Below are positions 1-13,832 of a stretch of 64,000 nt of DNA, piece by piece. Origin of the DNA: Sinotaia quadrata (lineage: Eukaryota; Mollusca; Gastropoda; Architaenioglossa; Viviparidae); assembly GCA_028829895.1 (NCBI GenBank), contig CM054180.1, positions 110,200,635-110,264,634 of the forward strand. The letters run 5' to 3'. The position numbers were made by a program, and so were the translations under genes. Below the pieces are notes generated by a model. The model made no database searches. It had not been told where the DNA came from and saw nothing but the letters and a program-made list of their open reading frames with translations. The stretch's first letter is position 1, and each line of letters begins with the position of its first letter.

Positions 1-310
1 AGTCAGGCAACAAACAAACAAAATGTTAGCCATCAGGCAACAAACAATCAAACAAAAATGTTAGCCATCAGGCAACATAAACTTTTAAAAAGGTACTTCT
101 AGACGTCATTAACAAAACCTATTAGCCGATAAGTAAAAGAAACTATTAGCCGGCAGACAACATACATTGTGGACTAGCCACAAGGCAACATACATTATTA
201 TCCGTTAAGTAACACAGCATTCTTATTAGTCATCAGGCGCAAGAAAGTGTGAGCCGTCAGGTAACTGACACATGACGCCAGACAACAGTTACTAACCATC
301 AGGTAACAAA
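1..310. repeat. Degenerate minisatellite
   Basis: The core attagccatcaggcaacata recurs about ten times with strong divergence. It is cut by the window edge. Confidence 0.6.
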
Positions 311-1707
311 ACTTCGTGGAAAGAACGAATGATGATAACCAAGAGGATGCGAAGAGAAAGGAAAGAACATTGATGACGACTTTTCCCCAGTCTCCTCATA
401 ATGAAGAAAAATTGCTATTTCATTCTTTGACTGACAGCAACCTTTTGGCAGGTTGATAGAAGAAAAAATCCAAATGTAGCTTAAAACTGGCTTTTCTTCT
501 TCTCTCTCTCCTGTCACAGAACGGATCCAGTTTGACTCCACAGACGTGTGATCTACTCGATGACCCTGACCAAGAAGTGTGACGTGGAAGTCTGATTCAA
601 TTATGTATCTGAAACGTTAAATCAAGGTCAGCTTAGGTTTCTCGTGAAATCAGTTACTTCAGAAAGACAAATTGTACACGTAAAGTATGCTGCTTGTTGC
701 TGTTGCTCTCATCTCTCCCTCTCTTTTTCTCTAAGCAGAAAATGTCTGAAAGTTACAACTTGCATAACACTGTAAAGTAGCCCAGCTAGACATGGCGAAA
801 TAATCTTGAGTGGAAGCGTTGTTCCTACAAGAAAGAAAGTAATTTTGATTGGTTTTGAAAGTCACTTCGTTTACAATCTGTAGAAGACAAGTCTAAGTAC
901 GCTAGGTTAGCAGAAAGCGAATTTGCAAAGATTAAGCAGTTTGTATAATTTCACTTTGTAAAGTACAACTGTTCACAAATTATATTGACTCGCAATGGCG
1001 TGTTATGTATAACTATAGCTACAGTTTAGAAACAATTGTTAAACATTGAAGAATTATATATATATTTAATTAAAAGAACAAAATGGTTTATTATGAAAGG
1101 AAATAGTGTCCCAACTCATAACATTACCGAATTTATAGCAGATATTTATGTGTATATATATATAAAACAATTTGATTTAAACTTGTTACAAATAGGTGGT
1201 AGTGGTTTGACGAGTGGTTGGGGTTTATAGAAGGATAATGTTACAATTATTGAGTTTGTGAGAATATTGCTGATTATTGCTTTCCTTTGTGTTATCGAAA
1301 TAATACTAAAAACCCGCAACCCACAAAAGCAACATTTATCAAAAAAGCATTTATGACTGAAACGGTGCATCTTACATACGCTTTCACTTATTTTTTTCCT
1401 TTCCTTTTTTCTTCTTTTTTGCTAGAGGTTGGAAAACAGTTTCTACGCTGTCTGGCGCTCGAATCATTCATAGACACTTGTGAGGTCTTGTAAGAAACAG
1501 TCTGCGTCAATTTCGCTGTTGCCCTCGCCAAAAGGTCAATACGCTCTCCGGTTTTTTAAATTATTATATTTTTTATCTTTTAAGGCTAAACATTCAGGAT
1601 GAAGCAATATTCCCTCTAGACATTGGCTATAGTGATTTCAAAGTCAAAATATTCAATTGTTTATTGGAAAGAGCACAATGGATAAGAAAGTTGAAGAATG
1701 TCCTGTA
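311..1707. other. Unique AT-rich sequence, no gene recognised
   Basis: No splice-supported exon, array or conserved protein segment was seen on either strand. Confidence 0.5.
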
Positions 1708-1750
1708 CATCATCATCATCGTCGTCGTCGTCGTCATCATCATCATCTTC
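1708..1750. repeat. (CAT)n/(CGT)n microsatellite
   Basis: Runs of CAT and CGT triplets about 43 bases long. Confidence 0.85.
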
Positions 1751-3075
1751 ATTTTGTCACGTTTTGAAGTATCTAAGTGCATGATATGAATGAAACTGTT
1801 TATTGAAATTGCATATGATTTGAGAGTATGCAATGTCTCTTTGTCTAACTCTCTTATCCATCCCGCTACTCTCTCTCACATCCACCCCACTCTTCTGGCT
1901 CTCATCCACCCCGCTCCCACTCTCTGTTCGTCATATTGTGCATGCTTCACAGCGTCACTGACGTCAGAGTTTCGGCGCCTGCAGTTAATGATAGTGCGTA
2001 ATCTGTCCCTGGGGCATGCGTAATCGAAGTGTTGTATTTTGCTATGTTGTACATTTGCTCAGGATAATTTTGTTTGTCACTACTTTCTCCTTTTCTTTCT
2101 ATTCTAGGTCATTTCACTCATTTCAGCTGAAGGAAAATTATATTCACTAACTGGATGTTAAAATTATAATTAATCAATGTCAAAGACAAATGATTTAATT
2201 AGTCAGTGCTTCAAAACCCAACTTCAAATAGTTAATGGAAATACTAGCTTATAAAAAAAATGAAATCGTTTCATGATTCTCAGTTTTGTCCTGCGAGGCC
2301 GAAACGTGCCCCATCTTCAGGCATATTTGTGGTAACTAGAAATATTTTTGAGTGATGTGTCACTGATATATATATTATAACTAATTCACTAACGTGAAAA
2401 GAGGCATAATAATAACCACTAACTAGGCGGCATTAGCGTGACGGTATGTCTCTACACATCTTGATCGTCTTGCTTTATCTATGGTACATCACGTCTATAG
2501 TTTTACTTGCGACAGCTACTAAGATGAATCAATAATATAAGAGCTTTCTCTAAAACTCAAATCCCATTGGCTAGAAACTTTCAATACGTCACAAACAACG
2601 ATATTATCGTTCCTTGTCTTTAGAAGAAGAAATGTTCATTGATGTGAATAAATTAATCTAAATAAAGACTAAATGAAATTGAATAAATGACAGTTCATTA
2701 GTTCATTACAATTTGTCAGTTTTACACAACTGCTAGAGCGGAAATTCGTTGCATTAGATTTGGCGGGAAAGGAAGGGACCTTCAAAAGTTCGGAATTCAC
2801 ATGACGTACCTTGTTCTGGCATTGAGATCCACAAACTTGTGCCACACCCATCTTTTCCAACTATCCAAGTTATAAAAATGGCGTGCCTTCTTGTCTGCGT
2901 GCCTGTTTTATAACTGGGAGCTTTTAGCCTCTGTTCAGTTCATTGACAGTGAAAGTGTTAATCTTGGAGCCGTATCACAAAGCACTGAAGTTTAGAAGTC
3001 GTGCAAGACTTTTAATATTTAGGACAAACTTTATAGTGCAGCTTCTGGTTGTTCAGTGGACAAACTAATCAACAC
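1751..3075. other. No gene recognised
   Basis: Mostly unique sequence with one TGACGTCA at 1959-1966. Short frames here (for example around 2780-2870, both strands) match no family I know. Confidence 0.45.
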
Positions 3076-3246
3076 TTAATTACAGTTTCCTATTGCACAT
3101 TGACAGCCTAACCAAATTAATTACAATTTCCTATTGCAAACTGACAGCCTAACCAAATTAATTACAATTTCCTATTGCACATTGACAGCCTAACCAAATT
3201 AATTACAATTACCTATTGCACATTGACAGCCTAACTAAATTAATTA
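3076..3246. repeat. 41-bp tandem array, four copies
   Basis: The unit includes cctattgcacattgacagcc. Copies are nearly identical. Confidence 0.9.
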
Positions 3247-3394
3247 CGTCTGCTTGATACTGGACAGACAATACATAATTTTTGCAAGTACTACTTAGAC
3301 AATGGCTAGATTAGTTTTATTAATCACTCCTGCTTTTATAGGGGATAGACTAATGAATTTAATTACAACTAATTTTATATCGAGTCATTTAGAC

Positions 3395-3838
3395 CATATT
3401 TATAGTGGTCAGACTAATGAAATCAATTAAAACTGCGTTTATAGTGGTCAGACTAATGAAATCAATTAAAACTGCGTTTACAGTGGACAGACTAATGAAA
3501 TCAATTAAAACTGCGTTTACAGTGGACAGACTAAGTCAGTACAAATGGTATATATATATATATAACTACCTAATTCATTTAATTATGACAACATTTACAG
3601 TGATCAGACTAATTAAGTTAATTATAATTACCTAACCAGTGAACAGACTAATCAAGTTAATTATAATTATCTATACAGTGAGCAGATTAATCCAGTTAAT
3701 TATAACTGCATATACAGTGAGCAGATTCATTAAGTTAATTATGACTACCTTTACAGTGACCAGACTAATCAATTTAATCATATCTACCTATACAGAGAGC
3801 AGACTAATCAAGTTAATTATAACGCTTATCGATTCGCA
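3395..3838. repeat. 39-41-bp tandem array, about 11 copies
   Basis: The core is cagtggacagactaat followed by an AT-rich segment. The first four copies are near-identical; later ones diverge and are interrupted by a (TA)n tract at about 3550. Confidence 0.85.
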
Positions 3839-4059
3839 TAATTAACAATAACTTTCGTCCAAACGTTTGTAATGTTTGTGTTAAATCGACAGATGATAAG
3901 ACACGTGGTCGATCAGGGGGCTGTACTTCAACACAAATTATACTTCATGTTGAGGCACCCTGTAGCAAAGCTTTGGTACGAGAGTTCGCAACCGTATCGT
4001 GCTTTAAGTTATGTTGTCTGATGAGCTCAATTTACAACCCTGCCTTCTTTATAAGCCAT

Positions 4060-4262
4060 GTTTGTTTGATGTGACATACGTTATAGACGTCATGTTTTAA
4101 ACTAATGTTTCTCTGATACGATACAGTTTATAGACCTGTCATGTTTCAAAGCTGGGTTTATCTGATACGACATAGTTTCTGACCTCTAACATTCTTCAAG
4201 TCGCTCTTGTCTGGTAAGACACAATTTATAGGCCTAATGATTCCAGTAGTGCGTGTCTGATA
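4060..4262. repeat. Degenerate repeat, roughly 60-bp period
   Basis: Recurring tctgatacgacatagttta and tagacctgtcatgttt segments, about four decayed copies. Confidence 0.5.
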
Positions 4263-4439
4263 TGTACACTGACTAACTCCGCTCAGTCTTTTTCTGTTGT
4301 GATGATTTACAATGTTCCTCCGCATCCTCTGCACATATTCTGCCTAGAGCCGTTCCTCTTCACCGTTACAGATATTTTCTTTATCCATTTGTTCTTCGTT
4401 ATTACCTATGCGCATATTTCTCAAGAAATGCTCCTCTTT

Positions 4440-4675
4440 AAATATACTTTCATCACCAGAACTGTTCCTTGTCATTCCCGACGCGCACTCTTTTCTAGTA
4501 AAGTTCCTCTTCGTCATTAAACATACTTTCATCACCAGAACTGTTCCTTGTCATTCCCGACGCGCACTCTTCTCTAGTAAAGTTCCTCTTCATCATTAAA
4601 TACTTTCATCACCAGAACTGTTCCTTGTCATTCCCGACGCGCACTCTTCTCAAGTAAAGTTCCTCGTCGCATTGA
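4440..4675. repeat. 78-bp tandem array, three copies
   Basis: Each copy has actttcatcaccagaactg and cattcccgacgcgcactc. Confidence 0.88.
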
Positions 4676-4744
4676 AAACATTCCTGTCGTTCTTCTAAAT
4701 GTTTTTCTCAGTCATCTGTGTATTCTTTAATCTCCAGCAATGTT

Positions 4745-5190
4745 CCTTTTCAGCCTACACAGGCACGTTTCTGTCTAGACATGTTGATCTCACTCCTGCT
4801 GAACTGTTCCTACACAGGCAGGTTTCTGCCTAGACATGTTGATCTCACTCCTGCTGAACTGTTCCTACACAGGCACGTTGGTCTAGACATGTTGATCTCA
4901 CTCCTGCTGAACTGTTCCTACACAGGCACGTTTCTGTCTAGACATGTTGATCTCACTCCTGCTGAACTGTTCCTACACAGGCACGTTGGTCTAGACATGT
5001 TGATCTCACTCCTGCTGAACTGTTCCTACACAGGCACGTTTCTGTCTAGACATGTTGATCTCACTCCTGCTGAACTGTTCCTACACAGGCACGTTGGTCT
5101 AGACATGTTGATCTCACTCCTGCTGAACTGTTCCTACACAGGCACGTTGGTCGAGACATGTTGATCTCACTCCTGCTAAGCTGTTCCTCT
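4745..5190. repeat. Higher-order array of alternating 56- and 53-bp units
   Basis: Two unit forms differ after ggcacgtt: one reads tctgtctag, the other ggtctag. The order is A A B A B A B B, so a 109-bp dimer is amplified. Its partial open frame is a by-product. Confidence 0.88.
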
Positions 5191-5714
5191 TCACTCCTAC
5201 GCTCTAGAAACGTTCGTCGTCGTCCTCTAGTGCTGTTCTTCTTCAGGCACTAGAACAGTTATCCCCATACACGTACTCTACTCTCTAGACCTATCTCCTT
5301 TCGACCTCATGCATCCATACTCTACATATTTCCTTTTCAGTCCCATATAACCTCTACTCTCTAGGTATATCCCTTCTCAGTCCGATACATTCTGCTTTCT
5401 AGATATATTCCTTTTCATCCCCGTATACATACTATGCACTCTAGGTGTGTTCCGATAAACTCTAGGCAGTAATTTTAACCGTTCCTCTTCGCCTTCCGCA
5501 CGTTTGATGTTATTTTGAGTTATTTTATTTTATGTATACTCTTCTCTCTGAAAGTATTTCTCTTCGTTTCCTTCACGTCCTCTTTTTCTCAAGAATCGCC
5601 TGAATAGTACCACGTCATTCTATTTAAAAACTATTAAAAGTATTCCTCGTTTTTCTCTACTCCTATCTCACCTCTAGATCTGTTTACAATCGTCTTCTCC
5701 ACGCAGTTACCACA

Positions 5715-6742
5715 TTAAAATTGTTCCTTTTTCGTCCTCCATATGTAATATCATCTATAAAGCGTTCGACTCCATTCTCTGTATGCAATCTCATCTGTAA
5801 AGTGTTCCAATTCATTATCTACATGATATGTCATCTCGACACTGCTCCATTTCAATCTCTACATGATATCTCTTCTCATCGCTGTTCCATTAATTCTCTA
5901 CATGCAATCTCATCCCTACACGGTTCTATTACATCGTCTACAACTCTACATGATATCGCATCTCTAAGCTGTTCCACTTCATTCTCTATATGTAATCGCA
6001 TCTCTATTAGTGTTCTTATCCATTCTCTACAAGCAGGCACATCTACAAAGATGTTTCACTTCATTCTCTACATGCGATGACATCTATAAAGCAGTTCCAC
6101 TTATTATTCCACAAGCGATGACATCTACAAAGCTGATCCTCTTCATTCTCCATATGCGACCACATCTACAAAGCTGTTTTACCTCACACTCAACAATCAA
6201 TCACATATTCAAAGATGTTCCACCTCATTCTCCACACGCAATCACATCTACAAGGTTGTTCGAACTCATTCACCACATTCAATCACACCTACAAAGATGT
6301 TCCCCTTCATTCTCCACACGCAATCACATCTACACAGATGTTCAACTTCATTCTCCACACGCAATCACATCTACAAAGATGTTCCACTTCATTCTCCACA
6401 CGTAATCACATCTATAAAGATGTTCCACTTCATTCTCCACACGCAATCACATCTATAAAGATGTCCCACTTCATTCTTCACATATAAGCACACCTATGAA
6501 GCTGTTCCCCTTCATGCTTCATATGCAATCACATCTATAAAGATGCTCCACTTCATTCTCTGCATGCAGCCACATCTGCAAACTGTTCCACTTCATTCTC
6601 CATCTGCAATCCTATCTCTAAAGTGTTTTACTTCATTCTCGACATCTAGTCGCATCTCCAAGTTGTTCCACTTCATTCAATACATGCAATCTCATCTCTA
6701 CATACAGTTGTTCCATTTCACTCTCTACATGCTATCATTCGT
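5715..6742. repeat. 41-bp tandem array, about 25 copies
   Basis: The core is ccacttcattctccacac then gcaatcacatctacaaag. The middle (about 6180-6480) is most uniform and the edges are decayed. Confidence 0.88.
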
Positions 6743-6787
6743 TCCTCATTCGTTTCTCTTTATTTGCTTTATTTAGTTTTTTTGGGG

Positions 6788-6789
<2 letters not shown>

Positions 6790-6863
<74 letters not shown>
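6790..6863. repeat. (AG)n tract
   Basis: About 74 bases of AG with one interruption. Confidence 0.95.
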
Positions 6864-7254
6864 CATACACAAGGAGAAATGACAGGCTAAACGTGGTTTT
6901 TCAATAGTGAAATTTGTCATTATTTACCCTATTTACAGGCTGAACGCTGCTATAATCATCGTCAGTTAACGAAATTAGTAGTATTACTAGTAATTACAAT
7001 CTTGATAGTTTTAGTACCTCTATGACAACAAAGATAATAATAGCATTTATATTAGCAATAATAATAACATAACATCTGAATTGGAAGGCTATCTGAATAA
7101 ACTCCCTGGAAACCACAGACTCGTTCCACTACTCAAAGCAGCGCTCCTCGGAAGTGCCCACATCCTCCGTAAAACCTTGGATCTCCCAGACTCTTGGTAA
7201 GATTCCGAGACCTTGGATCACAACCGACAGTCAAACAGAAGTCGTGGAAAGAGG

Positions 7255-7257
<3 letters not shown>

Positions 7258-7292
<35 letters not shown>

Positions 7293-7315
7293 CAACAACA
7301 ATAATAATAATAATA
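7258..7315. repeat. (AAT)n/(AAC)n microsatellite
   Basis: AAT triplets flank a short block of AAC triplets. Confidence 0.93.
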
Positions 7316-7504
7316 ACCAAAGTCTATCAAAAGGATTTAAGGAAATAAAAATGCAAATATTTAAATCTGCATTACCATAAGTGTTTTAAAGTAAATAACT
7401 AGAACACAATGCATTAATATATTTAATGGTATTTTCGCAAGTATTCATACTTCACGTGTAGTGAGGTGACATATTTTCAACTCGGCAAAGGAGAGAGGAC
7501 CGAG

Positions 7505-7873
7505 CGTACCATCTAAGCTTGATAAGTTGAAGATCTGCTAACATCTCGACCCGTACCATACAAGCTTGTCTTGATAAGTTGAAGATCTGCTAACATCTCG
7601 ACCCGTACCATACAAGCTTGTCGTGATAAGTTGAAGATCTGCTAACATCTCGACCCGTACCATATAAACTAGTCTTGATAAGTTGAAGATCTGCTAACAT
7701 CTCGACCCGTACCATACAAACTTGTCTCGGTAAGTTCAAGACCTGCTTACATCTCGACCCGTACCATACAAACTTGTCTCGATAAGTTCAAGACCTGCTT
7801 ATATCTCCACCTGTACCATAGAAACTTGTCTCGGTAAGTTCAAGACCTACTAACATCTTGACCCGCACCATCG
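7505..7873. repeat. 52-bp tandem array, seven copies
   Basis: The unit contains gataagttgaagatctgc and acatctcgacccgtacca. Left copies are near-identical; right copies drift. Confidence 0.9.
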
Positions 7874-7992
7874 AGCGTATTAACGCTTTGCGTTCGAGGG
7901 GGCATTCCACATGGATGAGTCTTTAAAACTCATACATGCTTCGAAAATATCTAAATTTGCTTTTGGAAAACTCTCTCCCCCTTTTCTTTCTC

Positions 7993-8162
<170 letters not shown>

Positions 8163-8656
8163 TAGGCACTTTTGGAAAACTTTCAGGCAAAATGAGATTT
8201 TTTTAATTGTGTGATGTGTTGTGGACAATTTTACGCATGAGAGGAAGGGCGTTGAAATGGAAACAGTTTTCCAAGGTTAGCATTTGTAGAGAAGAAAACA
8301 GTTCACTGGTGTTTTGTGGTAGTCTGGTACGGAACGAATTATGTAGCTTGCTCGTGAACAATATAAAAACGTTTATGGCTTTTGAATAGTGCATAGTTTT
8401 CCTATATAGTAGACAAGCAGAGCAACAGTGAAATAAAGATTGAATGGTTTAAGTAAAGTGTTGAATTTAGATAGTTGAAAATAACGTTGTTTGGTTATAT
8501 ATTACACCAGAGACAAAGTAACAGCAAGTTGTTGTCGGTTTAAACACTAAGAGTGTGTTGTTAAGTAGCTTGGTAAGCAGTGCATTTGTACAGAACGTTG
8601 AAGGTGTCGACTTAATTTTTTGGTCGTCTAAATGCACCATTACTCTTGATAAGTAA

Positions 8657-8977
8657 ACATTCACACCAATACTATCACACCAATACTGTCACACCAATAC
8701 ATTCACACCAGTACTATCACACCAATACTATCACACCAATACTATCACACCAGTACTATCACACCAATACTATCACACCAATACTACCACACCAATACTA
8801 TCCTACCAATACTATCACACCAATACTACCACACCAATACTATCACACCAATACTATCACACCAATACTATCCTACCAATACTATCACACCAATACTATC
8901 CTACCAATACTATCACACCAATACTATCCTACCAATACTATCACACCAATACTATCATACCAATACTATCACACCAT
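8657..8977. repeat. 14-bp tandem array, about 23 copies
   Basis: The unit is tatcacaccaatac, with ccta and caca variants arranged in a patterned way. Three units make 42 bases, giving an open frame by arithmetic. Confidence 0.92.
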
Positions 8978-9085
8978 ACTTCTAGTCCGTATGTGCTTCT
9001 TACAAGTGATGTCTTACTGCTGTTTCTTAGGTCTGATAAATTTATGTTTCATTCGCAAAGATATCAAGTGATGAAAGTAAATCAC

Positions 9086-9146
9086 AGAAGCCGGAGAAAG
9101 AGGCATAGAAAGAGAAAGCGTGAGAAAGCCACACACTTAGACAGTA

Positions 9147-9178
<32 letters not shown>

Positions 9179-9780
9179 GTGGAGAGGTGGAGAGTCACAC
9201 ACTTAGTCAACAAGAGAGAGAGATTGAAGGGGAGAGACAGAGAGTCTCACAGACAGTCAACAAGAGAGAGTGTGGGGGAGAGAGAGAGAGAGAGTCACAC
9301 AGTCAAAAAGAGAGAGCGAAAAGGGCAGAGACAGAGTCATACAGAGACAGAGAGAGAGAGAGAAGGGGAGAGACAGAGAGTCACACAGTCAACAAGAGAG
9401 AGAGAGAGAGCAAGGGAGAGACAGAAAGTCACACAGACAGTCAACGAGAGAGAGAGAGAGAAGGGGAGAGAGAGAATCACAGGGACAGTAAGACAGAAAG
9501 GGGATATATAAAAGAGAAGAGTTAGAAAAGAGAAAAGATAAGAGAAAGATGAATGGGATAAGAATATAGATGAAAAATATAAAGAAAGAGAAAGAGATGA
9601 GAGAGGGAAGAGATGGGGATGAAACTGATTAAAATGATAGAGAGATGGGAGAGAGGTCGAGATGAGTGAGTAAGCGAGAGAAAGAGACAGAAAGAAGTGG
9701 TGATAAAGTAAGAGAGGAAGAAACAAGACAAACGAAAGAGACTGGGAAAGGATAGAAAAGGAAATGAAGAGAGAGAAACA
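9086..9780. repeat. Purine-rich (GAGA)n complex array
   Basis: GAGA runs are separated by gtcacacagacagtcaac spacers at 9150-9480. They decay to general AG-rich sequence on the right. Both strands show long low-complexity frames that are not genes. Confidence 0.85.
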
Positions 9781-10160
9781 AACAGACCAAAATTGAGATT
9801 TGAAAAAAAATAGCAGCATTTAACAAAAACAAATGCTTTATGCACGCACTCTTTGAATTCAAGACTTATCAGACGAAATAAAAACTATTTTTTAAAAAAA
9901 CAAACCAACACATACGCATGGTCTTTACAAAAGTAGCGAATTTCAGGTAATGGCGTTAAAACAATCGAAAGTGTCTTCATAACACACTGGGACTAAATTA
10001 GTATAACCCCAAGGTACGCTCAGCTTTTGATTCGGGATCTTTATGAATCTAGGAACATGTATTCAAGAGGGGATAATTATGTGCAGTTCTATTAGGAGTG
10101 TAGTGTAAGTATGGTAATCTAGTGGTGGTTCCTTTTCACACCGATTCTCGTGACCTTGGA

Positions 10161-10173
10161 ACACACGCAAACA

Positions 10174-10223
<50 letters not shown>

Positions 10224-10236
10224 CGCGCGCGCGCAC
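10161..10236. repeat. (CA)n followed by (CG)n
   Basis: About 60 bases of CA ending in ggcgcgcgcgcgcac. Confidence 0.93.
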
Positions 10237-10309
10237 GACCCTTTGTCTAGCAATTTCCGATCGTTTAACATTTATAAATTCGCAGTCTGATCCATTTCTC
10301 ACAAACATA

Positions 10310-10550
10310 TACACACCCACACGCATACATATCTATTTTACAAACTAATATGCACATAAACACACGCTTACATACATGCCCAAACAATCATACATGCACG
10401 TAAACGCATGTATAAATACACACACACAGACACACACACATGCCCACCCATACTCAAGTGCCCACATATACTCAAATACCCACACACACATTTGATGCAC
10501 ACATGCACATAAACACACGCACGCACACATAAACACAAGCATACACACAA
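10310..10550. repeat. Diverged CA-rich low-complexity region
   Basis: ACAC, CATA and GCAC dinucleotide mixtures without a fixed period. Confidence 0.75.
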
Positions 10551-10686
10551 CACATTCGTGAACTAAAATTTAGATGTATTATAGTCTTAAAGAATTGTAC
10601 GAAACTACGTCCAGACAATGTGAAAATCTTAAATATATAGATTATTAATCAACTTTAAAATCGTCTGCCAAACTTTTATTTTTTAT

Positions 10687-10688
10687 AC

Positions 10689-10750
<62 letters not shown>

Positions 10751-10764
10751 ATACGCGCGCGCGC
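10687..10764. repeat. (CA)n followed by (CG)n
   Basis: CA tract ending in atacgcgcgcgcgc. Confidence 0.93.
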
Positions 10765-12390
10765 AGAAGACGAAAGTAAGCATAAGTCAACTAATATACT
10801 GAACAACGTTTTTAAGATGAAAATGAGTACTGCCTTACGTGTATTTACTATCATAACAGTTAGTTTGACCTAAAAATCCTATTGTATTCAACTGATTAAA
10901 GGTCAAGAAAAGTGAGACTATAGTAAAACCTTGGTTGAACTTTACAGCTGAAAAAATTACTACCACTAAACAAAGCACAAGCAGTTACTGACAAAGACCC
11001 TGCTATGTGATGCATGGACAAGAAGAATTTAAACACTTTGGCATGGAGACAGCACTGGCTTACCTACAAATTATGTAACGGCGGATGACTGTTGGCTATA
11101 GACCTTTTGTCGACCTTCAGGACAAAAGAGTTGTCCTCGGCGGTAGGTCTGCTAGAGAAAGCATAGAGAAGTACTCGGGCGTGAAAAGCGGGCTCGTGTC
11201 TGTGGCAGGCTGTTGAATGGATGACGGCACTTTGCCTGCGTTTCCGTCTTTTCTCCAATTTATATCGAAAATCATTTCATTCAAACACAAGAATCTTCAA
11301 CTTTGAATTATTTTTGTTTGAAAAAAAAAAAAAGAAGAGGAAAACAGAGACAAGAAGAAAAGATACGAAAGGAAGCCGAGAGTTTTTGTACAAAGGCGAA
11401 ATTCCTAGATGGGTGGGCTTTTACATCGCCAATGTTAATGTTATTTGTGTAAATTGATGTTTGCGGAGTTTCGGTTTTCAGTCGAGGTCGAAGACGAGTT
11501 CACCGTGTTACCTTGCGTTTTACACTGGTTGTAACTAACTTGAAGGGGAGACGTACCAAATACACTTTGCACTCCAGGGACCACAAGCACGCAGAGCAGC
11601 TTCGTCCGTTCTTGTCTGCCTCCCAGAGCTACCCCCCTCCCTTTCACGAAAGGAAAACGTGTATTGCAAAACTAAAGCATTCTAATTATATGTACACGGG
11701 TTCTTGACAGAGTGCCGGTATAAAGGGCATAAACACGCGCCCGCACGCATGCAAGCACACAGATCAAGCAAAACCCCAAGAGACAAATCAAACAAGCAAC
11801 TATAACAGGTTGGAAATGTTCGGAAGCATTTATAAGCGTTATTAACTGAATTCGCTACTGTGTATCTCAGTTTAGGTCATATTGTACTTAGATGAGCAGG
11901 TCATTGAGCATTTGATGAGTTCACTATGGTCCGTTTCCTGAGTTGTTACAATACAAGTTTTCTTGACTATCACGAAGTACGAGAGAATCAAGAATTATTT
12001 GTTTGTAGTATCTGAATATAGCATTAACGGTCTCTGTAATACATTTATGCATGTCTTATGAGAGGCGACCATTTAATACGGGTTACGTAACAACAAGATA
12101 AGTTTACTAAGTCTATCGTTTCAAGAAAACAATTTATAATTGTCGATAAAGTTACTATATTTAGAATGGATTCCGACCAATAAAATAATGACAATAGTAA
12201 TGATGTCTCCTTAAATCAAGAACACAAGTTTTAGGGTAGAGCGATTCCCACTTTTGTTCCGTGCTTGCGTGGTTGACATTGAAAATAAGCATTGTCTTTG
12301 CCTGTCAGTAGTTTAAAACTAATGTTAAATGTCTTTAACTGATTCATTCCATAGATTAATCAACGTTCCCCTCTTACCCTACCCCCTCCC

Positions 12391-12391
<1 letters not shown>
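10765..12391. other. No gene recognised
   Basis: Unique sequence. A more GC-rich patch at 11060-11230 has open frames on both strands and a good minus-strand donor, but I recognise no protein family. Confidence 0.4.
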
Positions 12392-12453
<62 letters not shown>

Positions 12454-12455
12454 GC
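12392..12455. repeat. (CA)n tract
   Basis: About 60 bases of CA. Confidence 0.95.
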
Positions 12456-12501
12456 ATCTGTATATCCAACGCACAGATTAGAAATGTAAACGCTTGTTAC
12501 C

Positions 12502-12757
12502 TCTAAAAGAAATATCACTGTCAAAACCGCAAAATCTGCACAACATTTGCAATGAGTAATTGTCTAAAAAGAAATATCACTGTCAAAACCGCAAAATCTG
12601 CACAACATTTGCAATGAATAATTGTCTAAAAAGTAATATCACTGTCAAAACCGCAAAATCTGCACAACATTTGCAATGAATAATTGTCTAAAAAGAAATA
12701 TCACTGTCAAAACCGCAAAATCTCCACAACATTTACAATGAATGATTGTCTAAAAAG
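12502..12757. repeat. 62-bp tandem array, four copies
   Basis: The unit has atatcactgtcaaaaccgc and acaacatttgcaatga. Confidence 0.92.
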
Positions 12758-13415
12758 GATAACGAAACAGAACGCGATTCAGATCTATGAATTTGAATTT
12801 AATATGAGTGACACTTTATCACACTAGCACAAGTATAAAGCAAAGTACGGCTTGCATAACATAAACTAAATTCAGAACCTTTGAGGGAACTCATTATCTT
12901 GTACCCATTAGCAGCGGTGCTCTTGGAATACTTATTTCTTTTAAGAGTCAAGGTTGATAATTCTGTGATTGCGAACTTCATGATAGGATACCGACAAAAA
13001 AATACCTTAGTCTTTGCTTTAATACTCTTAATACTCTAAAAAGGTGAAATGTCACGTGATTTGCTAAGCCATGCAGAGGTGCATCTGATGATGGAGTTTT
13101 AAGTCCTGAGCTCATTGAAACCGTTTCCTGTTAAGAGTGCTACAATATCAGATAAATACTTCCCTTCATGATCCACTATACAGATGTAAAATATGTCGTG
13201 TTTTTATTTATTTATTTTTTTGAAAAGATTTTAACCTTATTTATTAATTTAATAATTTTTTTTTCGTTTCTCTTCTCTTCTATATACACTCTTCACGTTC
13301 ACTTTGTTCTATGAATGTTTTGGTTTGTAAATGGAACTGACCCACTTTCCATGTCAAGGTGTGCGTTCTACGAAGCAGTCGATTCAGATTACTTGAAAAA
13401 ATAAATATTTAAAGA

Positions 13416-13477
13416 ATTTCATTAAACCCAAATACCCCCGCTACCAATTTCATTAAACCCAAATACCCCCGCTACCC
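13416..13477. repeat. 31-bp direct duplication
   Basis: Two identical copies of a unit including aaacccaaatacccccgct. Confidence 0.85.
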
Positions 13478-13832
13478 AGTTGTAGCTGTGTGTTGTGGAA
13501 AGACTTTCAGCAATAATAAAAAAATTCGCTGTGCATTTCCCAATTGGAGAAGAAATCGTAATTTTCAAGCACTTGTTGGGGTTTTGTTGAAGAGAAAGAA
13601 CATTTGTAATTATCAGGCTGTCTTTAGGGTTTTATTGTAGTAGCTTATTTGATGGACTGTCTTCAATTGTATAAACGAGACTGGCTATGATATGGCAGGT
13701 GTGCCTATACCTTTCTATCGATCAGTCAGGAGTACAAAAAAATTACATCGATTAGAGACTGTATTTTAAGCCAAGCTTTCAAAGCACAAGTGGAGTGGGT
13801 GGTGGTGAGTGTGCTACACACAAAACAAACAT

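Noticed and set aside
2284..2331. A 48-nt phase 1-1 exon-like segment encoding a Cys-rich peptide resembling half a ShKT domain
   Set aside because: The cysteine spacing does not fit ShKT, and no neighbouring exon supplies the rest.
9086..9845. Long Glu/Arg-rich and Leu/Ser-rich frames
   Set aside because: They are translations of GAGA low-complexity DNA.
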